Below, in pieces: positions 1 to 8,505 of a stretch of 64,000 nt of DNA. Source of the stretch: an uncultured Negativicutes bacterium (GTDB lineage Bacteria > Bacillota > Negativicutes > Veillonellales > Megasphaeraceae); the NCBI GenBank assembly GCA_900752195.1, contig CAADUJ010000017.1:21806-85805 (forward strand), written 5' to 3'. How positions within the stretch are numbered: position 1 is the stretch's first letter; every line of letters starts with the position of its first letter. Below the pieces are notes generated by a model. That model was not told the DNA's origin, made no database searches, and saw only the letters and a program-made list of their open reading frames with translations. The position numbers were made by a program, and so were the translations under genes.

Positions 1-1
1 G

Positions 2-298
2 CGCACACGCAGAAAATCGGGCGAATCTTCTGAATCGATACGTGTCCCGATTCCTTGGTTTATGGGCGGCTTTATTGTAGCCAGTGCAATCGGTTCATAT
101 GTCCCGGCTGTCGAAGTTGCTATACCGATATTAGTGAAAATGGCATATCTTATTTTAGGAATGGCAATGGCTGCATTAGGTGTAAATGTTAATTTTACAG
201 TGATTGCGAAAAAAGGACTTCGTCCCATGGGGACCGCTTTCGTTTGTTCCTGGATTCTTTTGGGGATGTCGTGGTATATTGTAAAAAATATGTTCTAA
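2..298 (+). CDS. YeiH-family putative permease, C-terminal part (5' truncated by window)
   Basis: The frame is open from the window edge to TAA, giving the last 98 residues of a membrane protein. Two or three hydrophobic helices are visible, with the late motif LGMAMAALGVNVNFTVIAKKG and a final helix ending at NMF. This pattern matches the C-terminus of the YeiH / UPF0324 family (annotated as putative sulfate exporters). Family assignment rests only on this tail, so the substrate is unknown. A strong terminator follows 30 bases after the stop, so it ends its transcription unit. Confidence 0.6.
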   Translation, partial: RTRRKSGESSESIRVPIPWFMGGFIVASAIGSYVPAVEVAIPILVKMAYLILGMAMAALGVNVNFTVIAKKGLRPMGTAFVCSWILLGMSWYIVKNMF

Positions 299-326
299 TT
301 TAAGTAAAAATAAATCCCCATTCGTG

Positions 327-355
327 AAAGCAGCTTTTAGGAGCTGCTTTTTTTT
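327..355 (+). terminator. Intrinsic terminator after the YeiH-like gene
   Basis: Nine-base stem AAAGCAGCT / AGCTGCTTT with a six-base loop, followed directly by a T run. Confidence 0.85.
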
Positions 356-614
356 ATGTGAAAAGCTTGATTTTACATATCAAGCAATGGAAAAATAATT
401 GGTTTCTGTTATAATAATAAAAGATATAAATGTAACGATATGCAATACAAGCACCAGCTGTAGAGAAATCTGAAAATTTTTGACAGTATTTTGACAGTAA
501 GAGATGATGATTTTAAAGAAGTCATTACGAAAAGCTATTGCAAACATACATATACTGATTATTGGCATATATCTGTTGCCGTATGGTGCGATACGATTGC
601 AGGAAGGAATGTGT

Positions 615-1880
615 ATGAAGATTAATCCATTGTATTTATTTTTGCCGATGATTGAAGCATTAGATATTGAAGAACATGACTTAGTAGGGTCAACGGCTGG
701 TCATGGTGCACGGACGGCGTATTTAGCATATACTATGGCAAAGAACTTAAACTGGAGCCGTAATCAATTATTGGATTTTTCCCTATCCGCTCTTCTGCAT
801 GATTGTGGATCTGTAGAAACAATACGTAATATGAGAGACGCAGCGAAAAGAGGCGTACCCTTTACGGCGTCATTTTCAAATGGAACAATCGTTACGGACG
901 CCAGCATTCATGCTTAACTGGGAGAAAATATAATTCGCAATCTTCCGTTTTATTCTTCCGTTAAAGGTGTGATCCAAATGCACCATGAACACGCAGATGG
1001 TTCAGGGCCCATGGGCCTTACAGAAGGAATGATAGACGAACGAGCCCAAATACTGTATCTTGCCGACAGGATGGATATATGGTACGATTTATTATCTCTT
1101 TCAGAAGAGGGATTCCATCAGATGATGGCTGATTTCCGCAAAAAGATTCATCATGAATTTACAGGAATGGCCATTGAACTTATGAATCGCAGCCTTACAT
1201 ACACGCATATGCAAGCAATCCAACATTGTCCTATCAATTCCTTATTGAAAGAAATCCTTCCACAGCGTCTTGATGAGTATACGATGGACGATATGTTGGC
1301 TTTGACGACTTTTTTTGAACGAATCGTAGATAATAAATCTTCTTTTACGAAGGTCCATTCTCATGGTATTGCCATGAAAGCATTGCGCCTGAGTGCGTAT
1401 TATAAATGGGAAGAAGAAAAACGAGAACGCTTTCTCCTGGCTGCTTCTCTCCATGATTATGGAAAGCTTCGAATTGATTCAGCCATTCTTGAGAAAGCGG
1501 GTCCTTTGACAGACGAAGAGTTTCAAACGATGAAAACCCATGTGCGATGGACCTATGAGGTATTAAATGATATTCCAGGTTTTGAAGATATTCGCGATTG
1601 GGCGTCTTTTCATCATGAAAAATTAGATGGAAGTGGCTATTTTAAAGGGTTGAAAGGAGAGGCTCTTAGTTTTGAATCCCGCCTTATGGCGTGTATTGAT
1701 ATATACCAGGCTTTAACAGAAAAAAGACCGTATAAAGTAGGGTATTCCCATGACAAATCAATTCACATCATGGAAGAGATGGCAAAAGATGGAAAAATAG
1801 ATGGCTCTATCGTAAACGATATGAATCAGTTTTTTGGACCCAACGCACAGGTAATACAAGATTATATGGCAGTAAAATGA
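615..1880 (+). pseudogene. Tandem HD / HD-GYP-like phosphohydrolase gene interrupted by one in-frame TAA
   Basis: Two segments in the same frame form one protein of about 420 residues. The first carries GHGARTAYLA and ALLHDCG, the first half of an HD domain. After a TAA at 915-917 the frame continues without a gap into IQMHHEHADGSGPMGL and DERAQILYLADRMD, the second half of the same domain. A second HD domain follows (SHGIAMKALRLS, AASLHDYGK, FHHEKLDGSGY). HD-GYP proteins usually cleave cyclic di-GMP; here GYP reads GPM or GYF, so activity is uncertain. The start at 615 is chosen for AGGAAGG eight bases upstream. A single base change would repair the gene; sequencing error or readthrough cannot be excluded. 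It stands alone between two terminators. Confidence 0.75.
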
Positions 1881-1883
1881 CAT

Positions 1884-1933
1884 AAAAAGAATCCCGATGA
1901 GAATATAATAGGACTCATGGGGATTCTTTTTTT
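1884..1933 (+). terminator. Intrinsic terminator after the HD-domain gene
   Basis: Long imperfect stem AAAAGAATCCC(g)ATGAG / CTCATGGGGATTCTTTT followed by a T tract. Confidence 0.8.
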
Positions 1934-2047
1934 GAGCTAGATTGTTAAAACATAGGCAGCGGTTCTGTAATTGAACCGTATCTTTATTGTGTGGGGATAG
2001 GATATGTCATTCTGACAGCAGAGAATGCCTTACCGCTGCTATTTCGG

Positions 2048-2599
2048 TTACGCAGAAATTTCCTTGCGTGCTGCACATTTACCTATTAGCCATACAGCAG
2101 TTTTGGCAACCAGACAACCAATGAGAATTCCGCCTAAGACGTCAGTAGGATAATGTCCCCCTAAATAGAGGCGGGATAATCCAATCAAGACGGCTAAGAA
2201 AAGAGCGGGGATGCCATAGCGTTTCGGCATCATTTCAAAGATGACAAATGCAACTGCAAATGCGATTGCCGTATGACCGGAAGGAAAAGAAAAATCCGCA
2301 GGCGGAGAGATGATTGGCACTATATCCGTATATGCAAGAAAAGGTCGTGGACGGGCTATCAATGGTTTTAAAATTCCATTGGACACAATCAGATCCATGA
2401 AAATTGCCAAAAAAGCGGTAGTACCAGTTATTCTTGTTTTTTTACGGACAAATAAAAATAAGGAGATGAACATCCAGATGAGCCCTAAATTTCCTATGTC
2501 GGTCATACTTTCCCAAAACATAGTAGCCACATCACCGCGCATATGTTGTTGGACCCAGAGTAGAAATTGTGGATCAAGAGTGGTAAGTGTGTGAACCAT
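2048..2599 (-). CDS. PAP2-family membrane phosphatase (undecaprenyl-PP phosphatase-like)
   Basis: A 183-residue integral membrane protein with the three PAP2 signature motifs in order: KPLIARPRP, FPSGHT and SRLYLGGHYPTD. The His of PSGH and the His of GGHYPTD are the expected catalytic acid and nucleophile. Five or six hydrophobic segments surround them. Small PAP2 proteins of this length (BcrC/YbjG type) recycle undecaprenyl pyrophosphate for cell-wall synthesis or act on phosphatidylglycerol phosphate; the sequence alone does not separate these. The start follows AAAGAGG at nine bases; an open frame extends 35 codons further upstream but lacks a ribosome site. Confidence 0.85.
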   Translation of the reverse strand: MVHTLTTLDPQFLLWVQQHMRGDVATMFWESMTDIGNLGLIWMFISLFLFVRKKTRITGTTAFLAIFMDLIVSNGILKPLIARPRPFLAYTDIVPIISPPADFSFPSGHTAIAFAVAFVIFEMMPKRYGIPALFLAVLIGLSRLYLGGHYPTDVLGGILIGCLVAKTAVWLIGKCAARKEISA

Positions 2600-2734
2600 G
2601 TATATCATCCTCTTTCTAAGTGATAGGTCTATCATAAAATGAAAACCTAAACAAAAACTAACGGGACTATAAAAAATGAAAAAACTCTCATAGGAAAACT
2701 GCAAAGCGTAAAAGAAGTATGTATGGATACATAG

Positions 2735-2974
2735 TCAAATCATGCTGTGAATCATCGACATGAGATATAGCAGCACTACCAAAACAGGCACGCGTATGGA
2801 GTACAGTCGTAAATTCTTTTTATGGTGCTTCACAGCCATCTTCATACGGAATGGCAATATAATATCCCTGTCAGGAGGAAGAGTTAATACGTATGTAAAT
2901 GGAGCAAAGAAAACCAAAATGTAAAGGAACAGGTTCATGTGCAGCAGAAACAGTTCCAGTATATTATGCAGCAA
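2735..2974 (-). CDS. Possible small membrane protein, unrecognised
   Basis: A 79-residue frame with a hydrophobic N-terminal half (LFLYILVFFAPFTYVLTL), a basic middle (RMKMAVKHHKKNLRLYS) and a second hydrophobic stretch (VPVLVVLLYLMSM). No convincing ribosome site precedes the first ATG; an internal ATG at residue 13 is an alternative. I do not recognise a family, and it may be a chance frame. Confidence 0.25.
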   Translation of the reverse strand: MLHNILELFLLHMNLFLYILVFFAPFTYVLTLPPDRDIILPFRMKMAVKHHKKNLRLYSIRVPVLVVLLYLMSMIHSMI

Positions 2975-3277
2975 CTTGCTGCTTTAAAATGATAGAACTA
3001 TATATTTACTTGATTACCATACATTGAACACAATCATTCAAGTCATTCGTAAAAAGCCAGATTCATATTTCTGCAGCTGACTTTTTTTGAAAAGAGTATG
3101 TATAACAGGTTACAATGCGTCAATCCGTATTTAGATATTTTGTTAAAAAGTACGTTAGTGATAATATAATCGAAATCTGTATTAGAGCTTTATCTTCAAA
3201 TCGGTGATGACGTACACGTTATAATGTCCCTAGTATATCGATTATGAGGAAGAACAACATGAGATAGGCTAAGGGTT
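2975..3277. other. Intergenic stretch, nothing recognised
   Basis: AT-rich sequence between the possible small membrane protein and the zinc-ribbon gene. I see no frame with a ribosome site, no clear hairpin terminator and no repeat. Confidence 0.4.
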
Positions 3278-3388
3278 TCATCTGTATAGGAGGTATATGA
3301 AGAGGTATCTTTCTTCTACACATTGTACACAGTACGTATCGTCGTCATCGAGTTCCCAGCCACAGTTCGGGCAAAATCGATGTCCCAT
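3278..3388 (-). CDS. 36-residue zinc-ribbon protein
   Basis: The frame begins MGHRFCPNCGWELDDDD and has two CxxC knuckles (Cys6/Cys9 and Cys20/Cys23) separated by an acidic loop, the layout of a one-domain zinc ribbon. The start is fixed by AAAGGAG eight bases upstream. The last 13 residues are hydrophobic and aromatic (RYLFIYLLYR) and could contact a membrane or partner. Zinc-ribbon fragments of this size are usually adaptor-like; function is unknown. It is divergent from cysE and stands alone. Confidence 0.7.
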   Translation of the reverse strand: MGHRFCPNCGWELDDDDTYCVQCVEERYLFIYLLYR

Positions 3389-3491
3389 AACGATTTCTCC
3401 TTTCAATCATTCCAGTATTACTGAGTATTATTAATTTTAGTGTACAGCATGGCGCTAGTCATTGCCATGGAAGCAGAAATAATTATTTTAG

Positions 3492-3520
3492 TTGACTTTG
3501 ATACATTGAAAGTGTACTAT
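3492..3520 (+). promoter_or_regulatory. Sigma-70 promoter of the cysE operon
   Basis: TTGACT, 17-base spacer, TACTAT; the gene start lies 36 bases downstream of the -10 box. Confidence 0.7.
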
Positions 3521-3556
3521 AAAAGTAGTATTTTTTACCACTAGGGGGAGTATTTC

Positions 3557-4519
3557 ATGGGAAAGCTCATTTCATCACAAATTCAGGGTGTCATTGATGG
3601 CATTCTGGCAGATTATGATAATGAAGGGCATAGGGAAGTCGATAAACTCGATATATTTAATAAACCTGATAAAAAGAAAATCGTCGATATTGTCGATAAG
3701 CTCTTACGCATTATTTATCCAGGATATATTAAAGATAAAACGTATCGCTTTTATGATATGCATAACAGTCTCACTGTCATTATTGAAGATGTGGCCTATA
3801 ATTTAAGCAAGCAGATTCATATTGCGCTAAAATATAAGGGCATGACACAAAACGTAAAAATTGATAATGTCGAAGCCCGCGCAGAACAGTGTACATTGAC
3901 ACTGCTCAAGACCATTCCTAAGATTCGTGAATATATTGAAACAGATATAGAAGCCATTTTTGAAGGTGATCCTGCAGCAGATAGTAAAGCTGAAGTTATC
4001 TTTTCCTATCCAGGGCTCTTTGCAATTTCGGTTCATCGACTGGCGCACGTTTTATATAAGATGAATGTTCCTATTATTCCTCGCGTCATGGCTGAATATG
4101 CTCATAGCAAGACGGGGATTGAAATTAACCCTGGTGCTGAGATTGGAAAGTATTTTTTCATCGATCATGGCACGGGTATTGTCGTCGGCGAAACGACGAT
4201 CATCGGTGAACATGTAAAACTTTACCAAGGCGTAACACTAGGTGCATTATCTTTGAAAGATGGCCGTAAGCTGGCACATAAAAAACGCCATCCTACCATA
4301 GAAGATAACGTTACCATTTATTCTGGTGCCTCTATCATGGGTGGAGATACCGTTATCGGTCATGATTCCGTTATTGGTGGCAATGTGTTCATTACGAAAT
4401 CGGTCCAGCCGGGAACAAAGGTGAGTGTCAAAAATCAGGAGCTGCGTTTTGACGAAGATAAGCATCTTGTTGAAAATATTGAAGACGAAAATGATGAAAC
4501 GTGGTTCTATATTATTTAA
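3557..4519 (+). CDS. cysE: Serine O-acetyltransferase (EpsC/SrpH type)
   Basis: 320 residues. Residues 1-150 are the helical N-terminal extension of the long SAT subtype; 185-290 are a left-handed beta-helix of hexapeptide repeats (IGKYFF, VVGETT, VTLGAL, IMGGDT). It transfers acetyl from acetyl-CoA to serine, giving O-acetylserine for cysteine synthesis. The catalytic His of IDHGTG is at 204. The upstream position that is Asp in E. coli CysE aligns with Glu189 in GIEINPGAE, a conservative change. The acidic C-terminus ends WFYII; an Ile end is typical where SAT docks into cysteine synthase. It heads a run with prmA, rsmE and mtaB. The start follows AGGGGGA. Confidence 0.88.
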   Translation: MGKLISSQIQGVIDGILADYDNEGHREVDKLDIFNKPDKKKIVDIVDKLLRIIYPGYIKDKTYRFYDMHNSLTVIIEDVAYNLSKQIHIALKYKGMTQNVKIDNVEARAEQCTLTLLKTIPKIREYIETDIEAIFEGDPAADSKAEVIFSYPGLFAISVHRLAHVLYKMNVPIIPRVMAEYAHSKTGIEINPGAEIGKYFFIDHGTGIVVGETTIIGEHVKLYQGVTLGALSLKDGRKLAHKKRHPTIEDNVTIYSGASIMGGDTVIGHDSVIGGNVFITKSVQPGTKVSVKNQELRFDEDKHLVENIEDENDETWFYII

Positions 4520-4531
4520 GGTGAGTCGTAA

Positions 4532-5413
4532 ATGAAATATAAAGAATTAGTTCTTACAGTTCCAATTTCCTACGCCGACGTAGTAAGTCTCCTTATCGTC
4601 GATTGTGGAGGAAGCAGTGCCATACTCGATGAGGAAAACGCTCCTACAGGATCCATCGTACTTACGACATATGTCCCAGCAGACGATAATGAAAGTCTGG
4701 AACAAATCAAACACAGCTTGCGTCATCTCGCTGATGAACAAGATGCGTTTTCACCATGGTCTTTTACGGAGAACGAAGCTTGCGATGGGCAATGGCTATA
4801 CGAATGGCAACAGTATTTTCATCCGACAAAAGTAACCAGTCACCTCTGGGTGACACCGGCATGGGAAGAGGCCCCGCTGGAAGACGGTGATGATGTCATT
4901 AAAATTGAACCGGGCCTTTCCTTTGGCAGTGGATTGCATGATACGACATGTATGTGTATGGAATATCTCTCTTCTGTCGTCAAAGAAGGCGACAAGGTCT
5001 ATGATATTGGAACGGGGACTGGTATTCTTGCCATTGCGGCGGCAAAGATGGGAGCTACTTCGGTTACTGCCGTTGATCTGGATAAAGACGCCGTCGATCA
5101 GGCAATACTCAATGTAACACTCAATGGTGTCGATAATCGGGTACAGGTGTTTCACAGCGACTTGTTGCAGGCTGTGCAAAAAGAAGATAAGACGGCTCAT
5201 GTCATTGTAGCTAATCTTGTCACCGATGCAGTACTTGCTCTTTTGCCTCAACTGGCTGACTATGTACATGGCGGAACCGCTATTATTGTCAGTGGCATCA
5301 TTGATGAACGCATTGATGAAGTGCGAAAAAAAGCGGCAGATTGTCAACTTCTTTGGGAAGATGATACGCTTCGTCATGGTTGGTATGCCGCATTGCTGAG
5401 GTGTCCCGAATGA
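4532..5413 (+). CDS. prmA: Ribosomal protein L11 methyltransferase
   Basis: 293 residues, the usual length. The N-terminal third is the substrate-recruiting domain; the linker carries GLSFGSGLHDTT and the SAM-binding motif I is YDIGTGTGILAI near residue 157. The post-I acidic residue is in TAVDLDKDAV, and VIVANLVTDAV replaces the NPPF-like motif as in PrmA. It trimethylates Lys and the N-terminus of L11. It lies 12 bases after cysE and overlaps rsmE by ATGA, so it is translationally coupled to the next gene. Confidence 0.93.
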   Translation: MKYKELVLTVPISYADVVSLLIVDCGGSSAILDEENAPTGSIVLTTYVPADDNESLEQIKHSLRHLADEQDAFSPWSFTENEACDGQWLYEWQQYFHPTKVTSHLWVTPAWEEAPLEDGDDVIKIEPGLSFGSGLHDTTCMCMEYLSSVVKEGDKVYDIGTGTGILAIAAAKMGATSVTAVDLDKDAVDQAILNVTLNGVDNRVQVFHSDLLQAVQKEDKTAHVIVANLVTDAVLALLPQLADYVHGGTAIIVSGIIDERIDEVRKKAADCQLLWEDDTLRHGWYAALLRCPE

Positions 5414-6138
5414 GAAAAATATTTCTTCCTTTCCCGATTACAGAACGCTTTACCTTATCACCTGACGATACGCATCATGTCATACGCGTTCTGCGTCACC
5501 GCAAGGGCGATAATTTACATGTGACAGATAGCACGGGCGCCACGTATCAATGCCGCATCATTGCAGATGGTGGCGGTAAAGAAGTCGTGTTGGAGCCTAT
5601 CCAATGCATTGATGAAGGAATGAAAAATAGCAGTCCCGTCATTTTGGCACAAGGCCTTTTGAAAAACGATAAATTTGAATGGGTCGTTCAAAAGGCGACA
5701 GAATTGGGGGTCCAGGCTATCGTTCCTGTACAAATGGAGCATTGTGTAGTAAAATTGAACGAAACCCGTCGTCAAGATCGGTTGAAGCGATGGCAAAAAA
5801 TTGCCGCTGAAGCCGCTAAGCAATGTGGTCGTAATGACATCCCTGACATCGAGCCTTTCTGCACGATGAAGGAACTTCTAGAGCGGCACAAAGAAGCACA
5901 GTTCATCATTCCGTATGAACGGGAAGAGGCGCCTCTCCACACGATTTGCCAAGAGGCATCTGACGGCCCCGTGGTCATCGTCATCGGCCCAGAAGGTGGT
6001 TTTGCATCTGCAGAAATCGAGACAGCTCAAGAAAAAAAGTATGTCCATACGGTGTCTCTGGGGCCTCGTATATTACGGGCCGAAACAGCAGCACTTGCGA
6101 CGGTAGCGATTATCATGTATGAAAGAGGATTTAACTAA
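5410..6138 (+). CDS. rsmE: 16S rRNA m3U1498 methyltransferase
   Basis: 242 residues. The N-terminal PUA-like domain contains HHVIRVLRHRKGD; the C-terminal SPOUT knot is shown by VIVIGPEGGFASAEIE and SLGPRILRAETAALA, which bind SAM and form the trefoil knot. RsmE methylates N3 of U1498 in the small-subunit decoding region. The start ATG overlaps the prmA stop; an upstream in-frame codon is disfavoured because it lies deep in prmA. The stop shares a base with the mtaB start. Confidence 0.93.
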   Translation: MRKIFLPFPITERFTLSPDDTHHVIRVLRHRKGDNLHVTDSTGATYQCRIIADGGGKEVVLEPIQCIDEGMKNSSPVILAQGLLKNDKFEWVVQKATELGVQAIVPVQMEHCVVKLNETRRQDRLKRWQKIAAEAAKQCGRNDIPDIEPFCTMKELLERHKEAQFIIPYEREEAPLHTICQEASDGPVVIVIGPEGGFASAEIETAQEKKYVHTVSLGPRILRAETAALATVAIIMYERGFN

Positions 6139-7454
6139 TGGCAACTATTGCGTTTGCTACGTTAGGATGCCGTGTCAACCAGTACGATACGGACAGCATG
6201 CGTGGCCTGTTCCTGCAATCCGGTTATACCGAAGCAGATTTTCAAGATAGAGCGGACGTGTATGTTATCAATACGTGTTCCGTGACACAAGTGGGAGAAA
6301 AAAAATCGCGTCAGCTTATTAGGCGTGCCAAAAAACGAAATCCCCACTCTCTCGTCATCGTAACGGGATGTTATGCCCAACTCGACCCCGATTTGCTAGC
6401 ATCTATGCCAGACGTGGATGCCGTCATCGGAACGAATGAAAAGCGGAATATCATCTCCGTTGTACAAAGGCTTTTGCAAGACCATGATGAGGGGGCCATT
6501 ACAGCCGTGCACGACGCACGGCAACGTGATGATTTTGAAGAAATTCCCTTGTATCCTTCTGCTGTAGAGCACACCCGTGCTGATTTGAAGGTTCAGGAAG
6601 GATGTAATAACTTCTGTTCTTATTGTATTATTCCGTATACGCGGGGAGCCTTGAAATCTCGTCAGCCTGACGCCGTCATTGCTGAAGCAAACCGTCTCGT
6701 TCAAGCTGGTTTCAAAGAGCTCGTCTTGACAGGCATTCACCTCGGTGCGTATGGAAGAGAACTTCCAGAACAGCCGACGCTGGCCTTGTTGCTCCGCCGT
6801 TTGCTGGAAGAAACAGACGTACGACGCATCCGCATGGGGTCATTAGAATCCATCGAAGTCGATGAAGACCTCATTTCGGTCATGAATTCGTCTGATCGTA
6901 TTTGTCCTCACTTACACTTGCCACTGCAGTCCGGTTCGGATGCCATTTTAAAAGCCATGAACCGCCATTATACAAAAGCTGAATACATTCATCTTATTGA
7001 GACGTTGCGTCAGCGCATTCACGGTTTGACCGTATCGACGGATCTCATTTTAGGTTTTCCCGGTGAAACGGAAGAGCAGTTTGAAGAAACGATGGATACC
7101 CTGCGACTCCTCGACTTTTCCCATATTCACGCGTTTCCCTATTCACCGCGAACGGGAACGCCGGCTGCAGCCATGAAAAACCAAATCGACGGTCCGACAA
7201 AGAAAAGACGCGTCGAGATTGTCAATGCCTTATCGGCTGCGCAAAAAGCGGCACATCTGTCGACTATGGTAGGGCAAACGGTGCAGGTCCTTATTGAAAA
7301 GCAGGAAGGAACCTGTGGTGAAGGTCTGTCAGGAAATTACGAACGTGTTTTCGTCGATGGATTGGAAAAAAATTTTGAAGGAGAGCTACTTTCAGTCCAG
7401 CTGACTGGCGCTGATGATCAAAAGCTCTTTGGAATCATGAAGGAGGAATTGTGA
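6138..7454 (+). CDS. mtaB: tRNA t6A37 methylthiotransferase
   Basis: 438 residues with the MTTase layout. The N-terminal UPF0004 domain has cluster cysteines 11 (TLGCRVNQ), 47 (NTCSVT) and 78 (TGCYAQ). The radical-SAM motif CNNFCSYC is at 156-163 and a short C-terminal TRAM-like domain follows. The enzyme adds a methylthio group to t6A37 to give ms2t6A in ANN-decoding tRNAs. TLGCRVNQYDT and length favour MtaB over MiaB or RimO. It overlaps rsmE by one base. Confidence 0.93.
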   Translation: MATIAFATLGCRVNQYDTDSMRGLFLQSGYTEADFQDRADVYVINTCSVTQVGEKKSRQLIRRAKKRNPHSLVIVTGCYAQLDPDLLASMPDVDAVIGTNEKRNIISVVQRLLQDHDEGAITAVHDARQRDDFEEIPLYPSAVEHTRADLKVQEGCNNFCSYCIIPYTRGALKSRQPDAVIAEANRLVQAGFKELVLTGIHLGAYGRELPEQPTLALLLRRLLEETDVRRIRMGSLESIEVDEDLISVMNSSDRICPHLHLPLQSGSDAILKAMNRHYTKAEYIHLIETLRQRIHGLTVSTDLILGFPGETEEQFEETMDTLRLLDFSHIHAFPYSPRTGTPAAAMKNQIDGPTKKRRVEIVNALSAAQKAAHLSTMVGQTVQVLIEKQEGTCGEGLSGNYERVFVDGLEKNFEGELLSVQLTGADDQKLFGIMKEEL

Positions 7455-7455
7455 G

Positions 7456-7800
7456 ATGGAAGATTGTTTATTTTGCAGCATTGCACAAGGAAAGATTCCC
7501 AGCACAAAAGTCTATGAAGATGATGATTTCTTTGCCTTTAAAGACATCAACCCCGTAGCACCTGTTCACGTACTCGTTATCCCGAAGAAACATATTGCTA
7601 ATATTGCCTCCCTTACGGCTGCTGATGCCGATGTGGCAGGGAAGATGCTCTTTGTTATCAAGAAAGTAGCAAGCCAGCTTGGCCTTGATCAAGAGGGCTA
7701 TCGCGTCGTATTCAATACAGGCGAAAAAGCGGGTCAGACTGTATTCCATATGCACGCTCATATTTTAGGTGGTAGAGAATTAGCTTGGCCTGGTGTATAA
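7456..7800 (+). CDS. HIT-family purine nucleotide hydrolase (HinT-like)
   Basis: 114 residues with the histidine triad FHMHAHILGG (His98, His100, His102) and the N-terminal CLFCSIAQGKIP, which places it in the Hint branch. Family members hydrolyse adenosine 5'-phosphoramidates. It starts one base after the mtaB stop and its own stop overlaps the next start (TAATG). Confidence 0.92.
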   Translation: MEDCLFCSIAQGKIPSTKVYEDDDFFAFKDINPVAPVHVLVIPKKHIANIASLTAADADVAGKMLFVIKKVASQLGLDQEGYRVVFNTGEKAGQTVFHMHAHILGGRELAWPGV

Positions 7801-7958
7801 TGGAACAGAAGGAAGTAAAGCGTCATAGACGCACGTCGCCGGTACAGCGCGACGATAAAGGAAATGTACAGGTTACCATCAATTCAGGTGTACTTATCCG
7901 TATCATCTCGATTATATTGATGATAGCCGTCCTCGTCTTCATTCACTATAGAATGTAA
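7800..7958 (+). CDS. 52-residue single-span membrane protein
   Basis: A short frame starting MEQKEVKRHRRTSPVQR, with a basic cytoplasmic head and one hydrophobic helix (residues about 31-49) near the C-terminus, ending HYRM. TAATG overlap with the HIT gene and a terminator shortly after the stop make it the last gene of the cysE operon. I do not recognise a family. Confidence 0.65.
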   Translation: MEQKEVKRHRRTSPVQRDDKGNVQVTINSGVLIRIISIILMIAVLVFIHYRM

Positions 7959-7992
7959 GCGTAGGAATAGGGCATCGCCCCTTGTGAGTCGT

Positions 7993-8067
7993 AAAGACTG
8001 CTATAGAGATAGTGACTATTTGTTTTACCGTATAAACAATGGCCTATTTCTATGGCAGTCTTTTTTT
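7993..8067 (+). terminator. Intrinsic terminator closing the cysE-HIT operon
   Basis: AAAGACTGCTATAGA pairs imperfectly with TCTATGGCAGTCTTT across a 31-base loop, followed by seven T. Confidence 0.7.
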
Positions 8068-8125
8068 GTATTCTTTAGGAGGCCATGGCTTTTTCATAGT
8101 ACATAGAGAAAGGGGAGATCATTCC

Positions 8126-8488
8126 ATGTCCTATACGACGAAGAAACTTGGCACAAGTGGTGAAGATGTAGCTGCAGAGTATCTTATGCATACCTGTGGT
8201 TACGGTATTCTATATCGTAACTTTCGCTCATATAGTGGCGAGATTGACATCATCGCAAAAGATCGTGACATCATCGTATTCATCGAAGTGAAAACGCGGC
8301 GCAATATGGCCTACGGACGGCCTTTAGAAGCGGTATCGTCATATAAGCAGAATAAAATCCGTCAGACTGCAATATGTTATTTATCCTATACGCAGCAGTG
8401 GAATCATCCTTGCCGGTTCGATGTCATGGAAATCATGGCCCGTGGCACCACTAGTTATGGAATCCATCATATCCGGAATGCCTTTTAA
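8126..8488 (+). CDS. yraN: YraN-like UPF0102 nuclease-fold protein
   Basis: 120 residues with the restriction-endonuclease-like core of UPF0102: SGEIDIIAKD followed by VFIEVKTRRN, the E-D-EVK arrangement of Holliday-junction resolvase-like folds, then AVSSYKQNKIRQTA. Function is not settled in the family; the gene often sits next to comM, as here. The start is set by AAGGGGAGA; the open frame extends upstream through the preceding terminator without a site. Confidence 0.88.
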   Translation: MSYTTKKLGTSGEDVAAEYLMHTCGYGILYRNFRSYSGEIDIIAKDRDIIVFIEVKTRRNMAYGRPLEAVSSYKQNKIRQTAICYLSYTQQWNHPCRFDVMEIMARGTTSYGIHHIRNAF

Positions 8489-8505
8489 AAAGGAGGGAAA
8501 ACAGT

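Noticed and set aside
4796..5377. Minus-strand frame of 193 codons over prmA
   Set aside because: It lies entirely within prmA, has no ribosome site and no recognisable motif.
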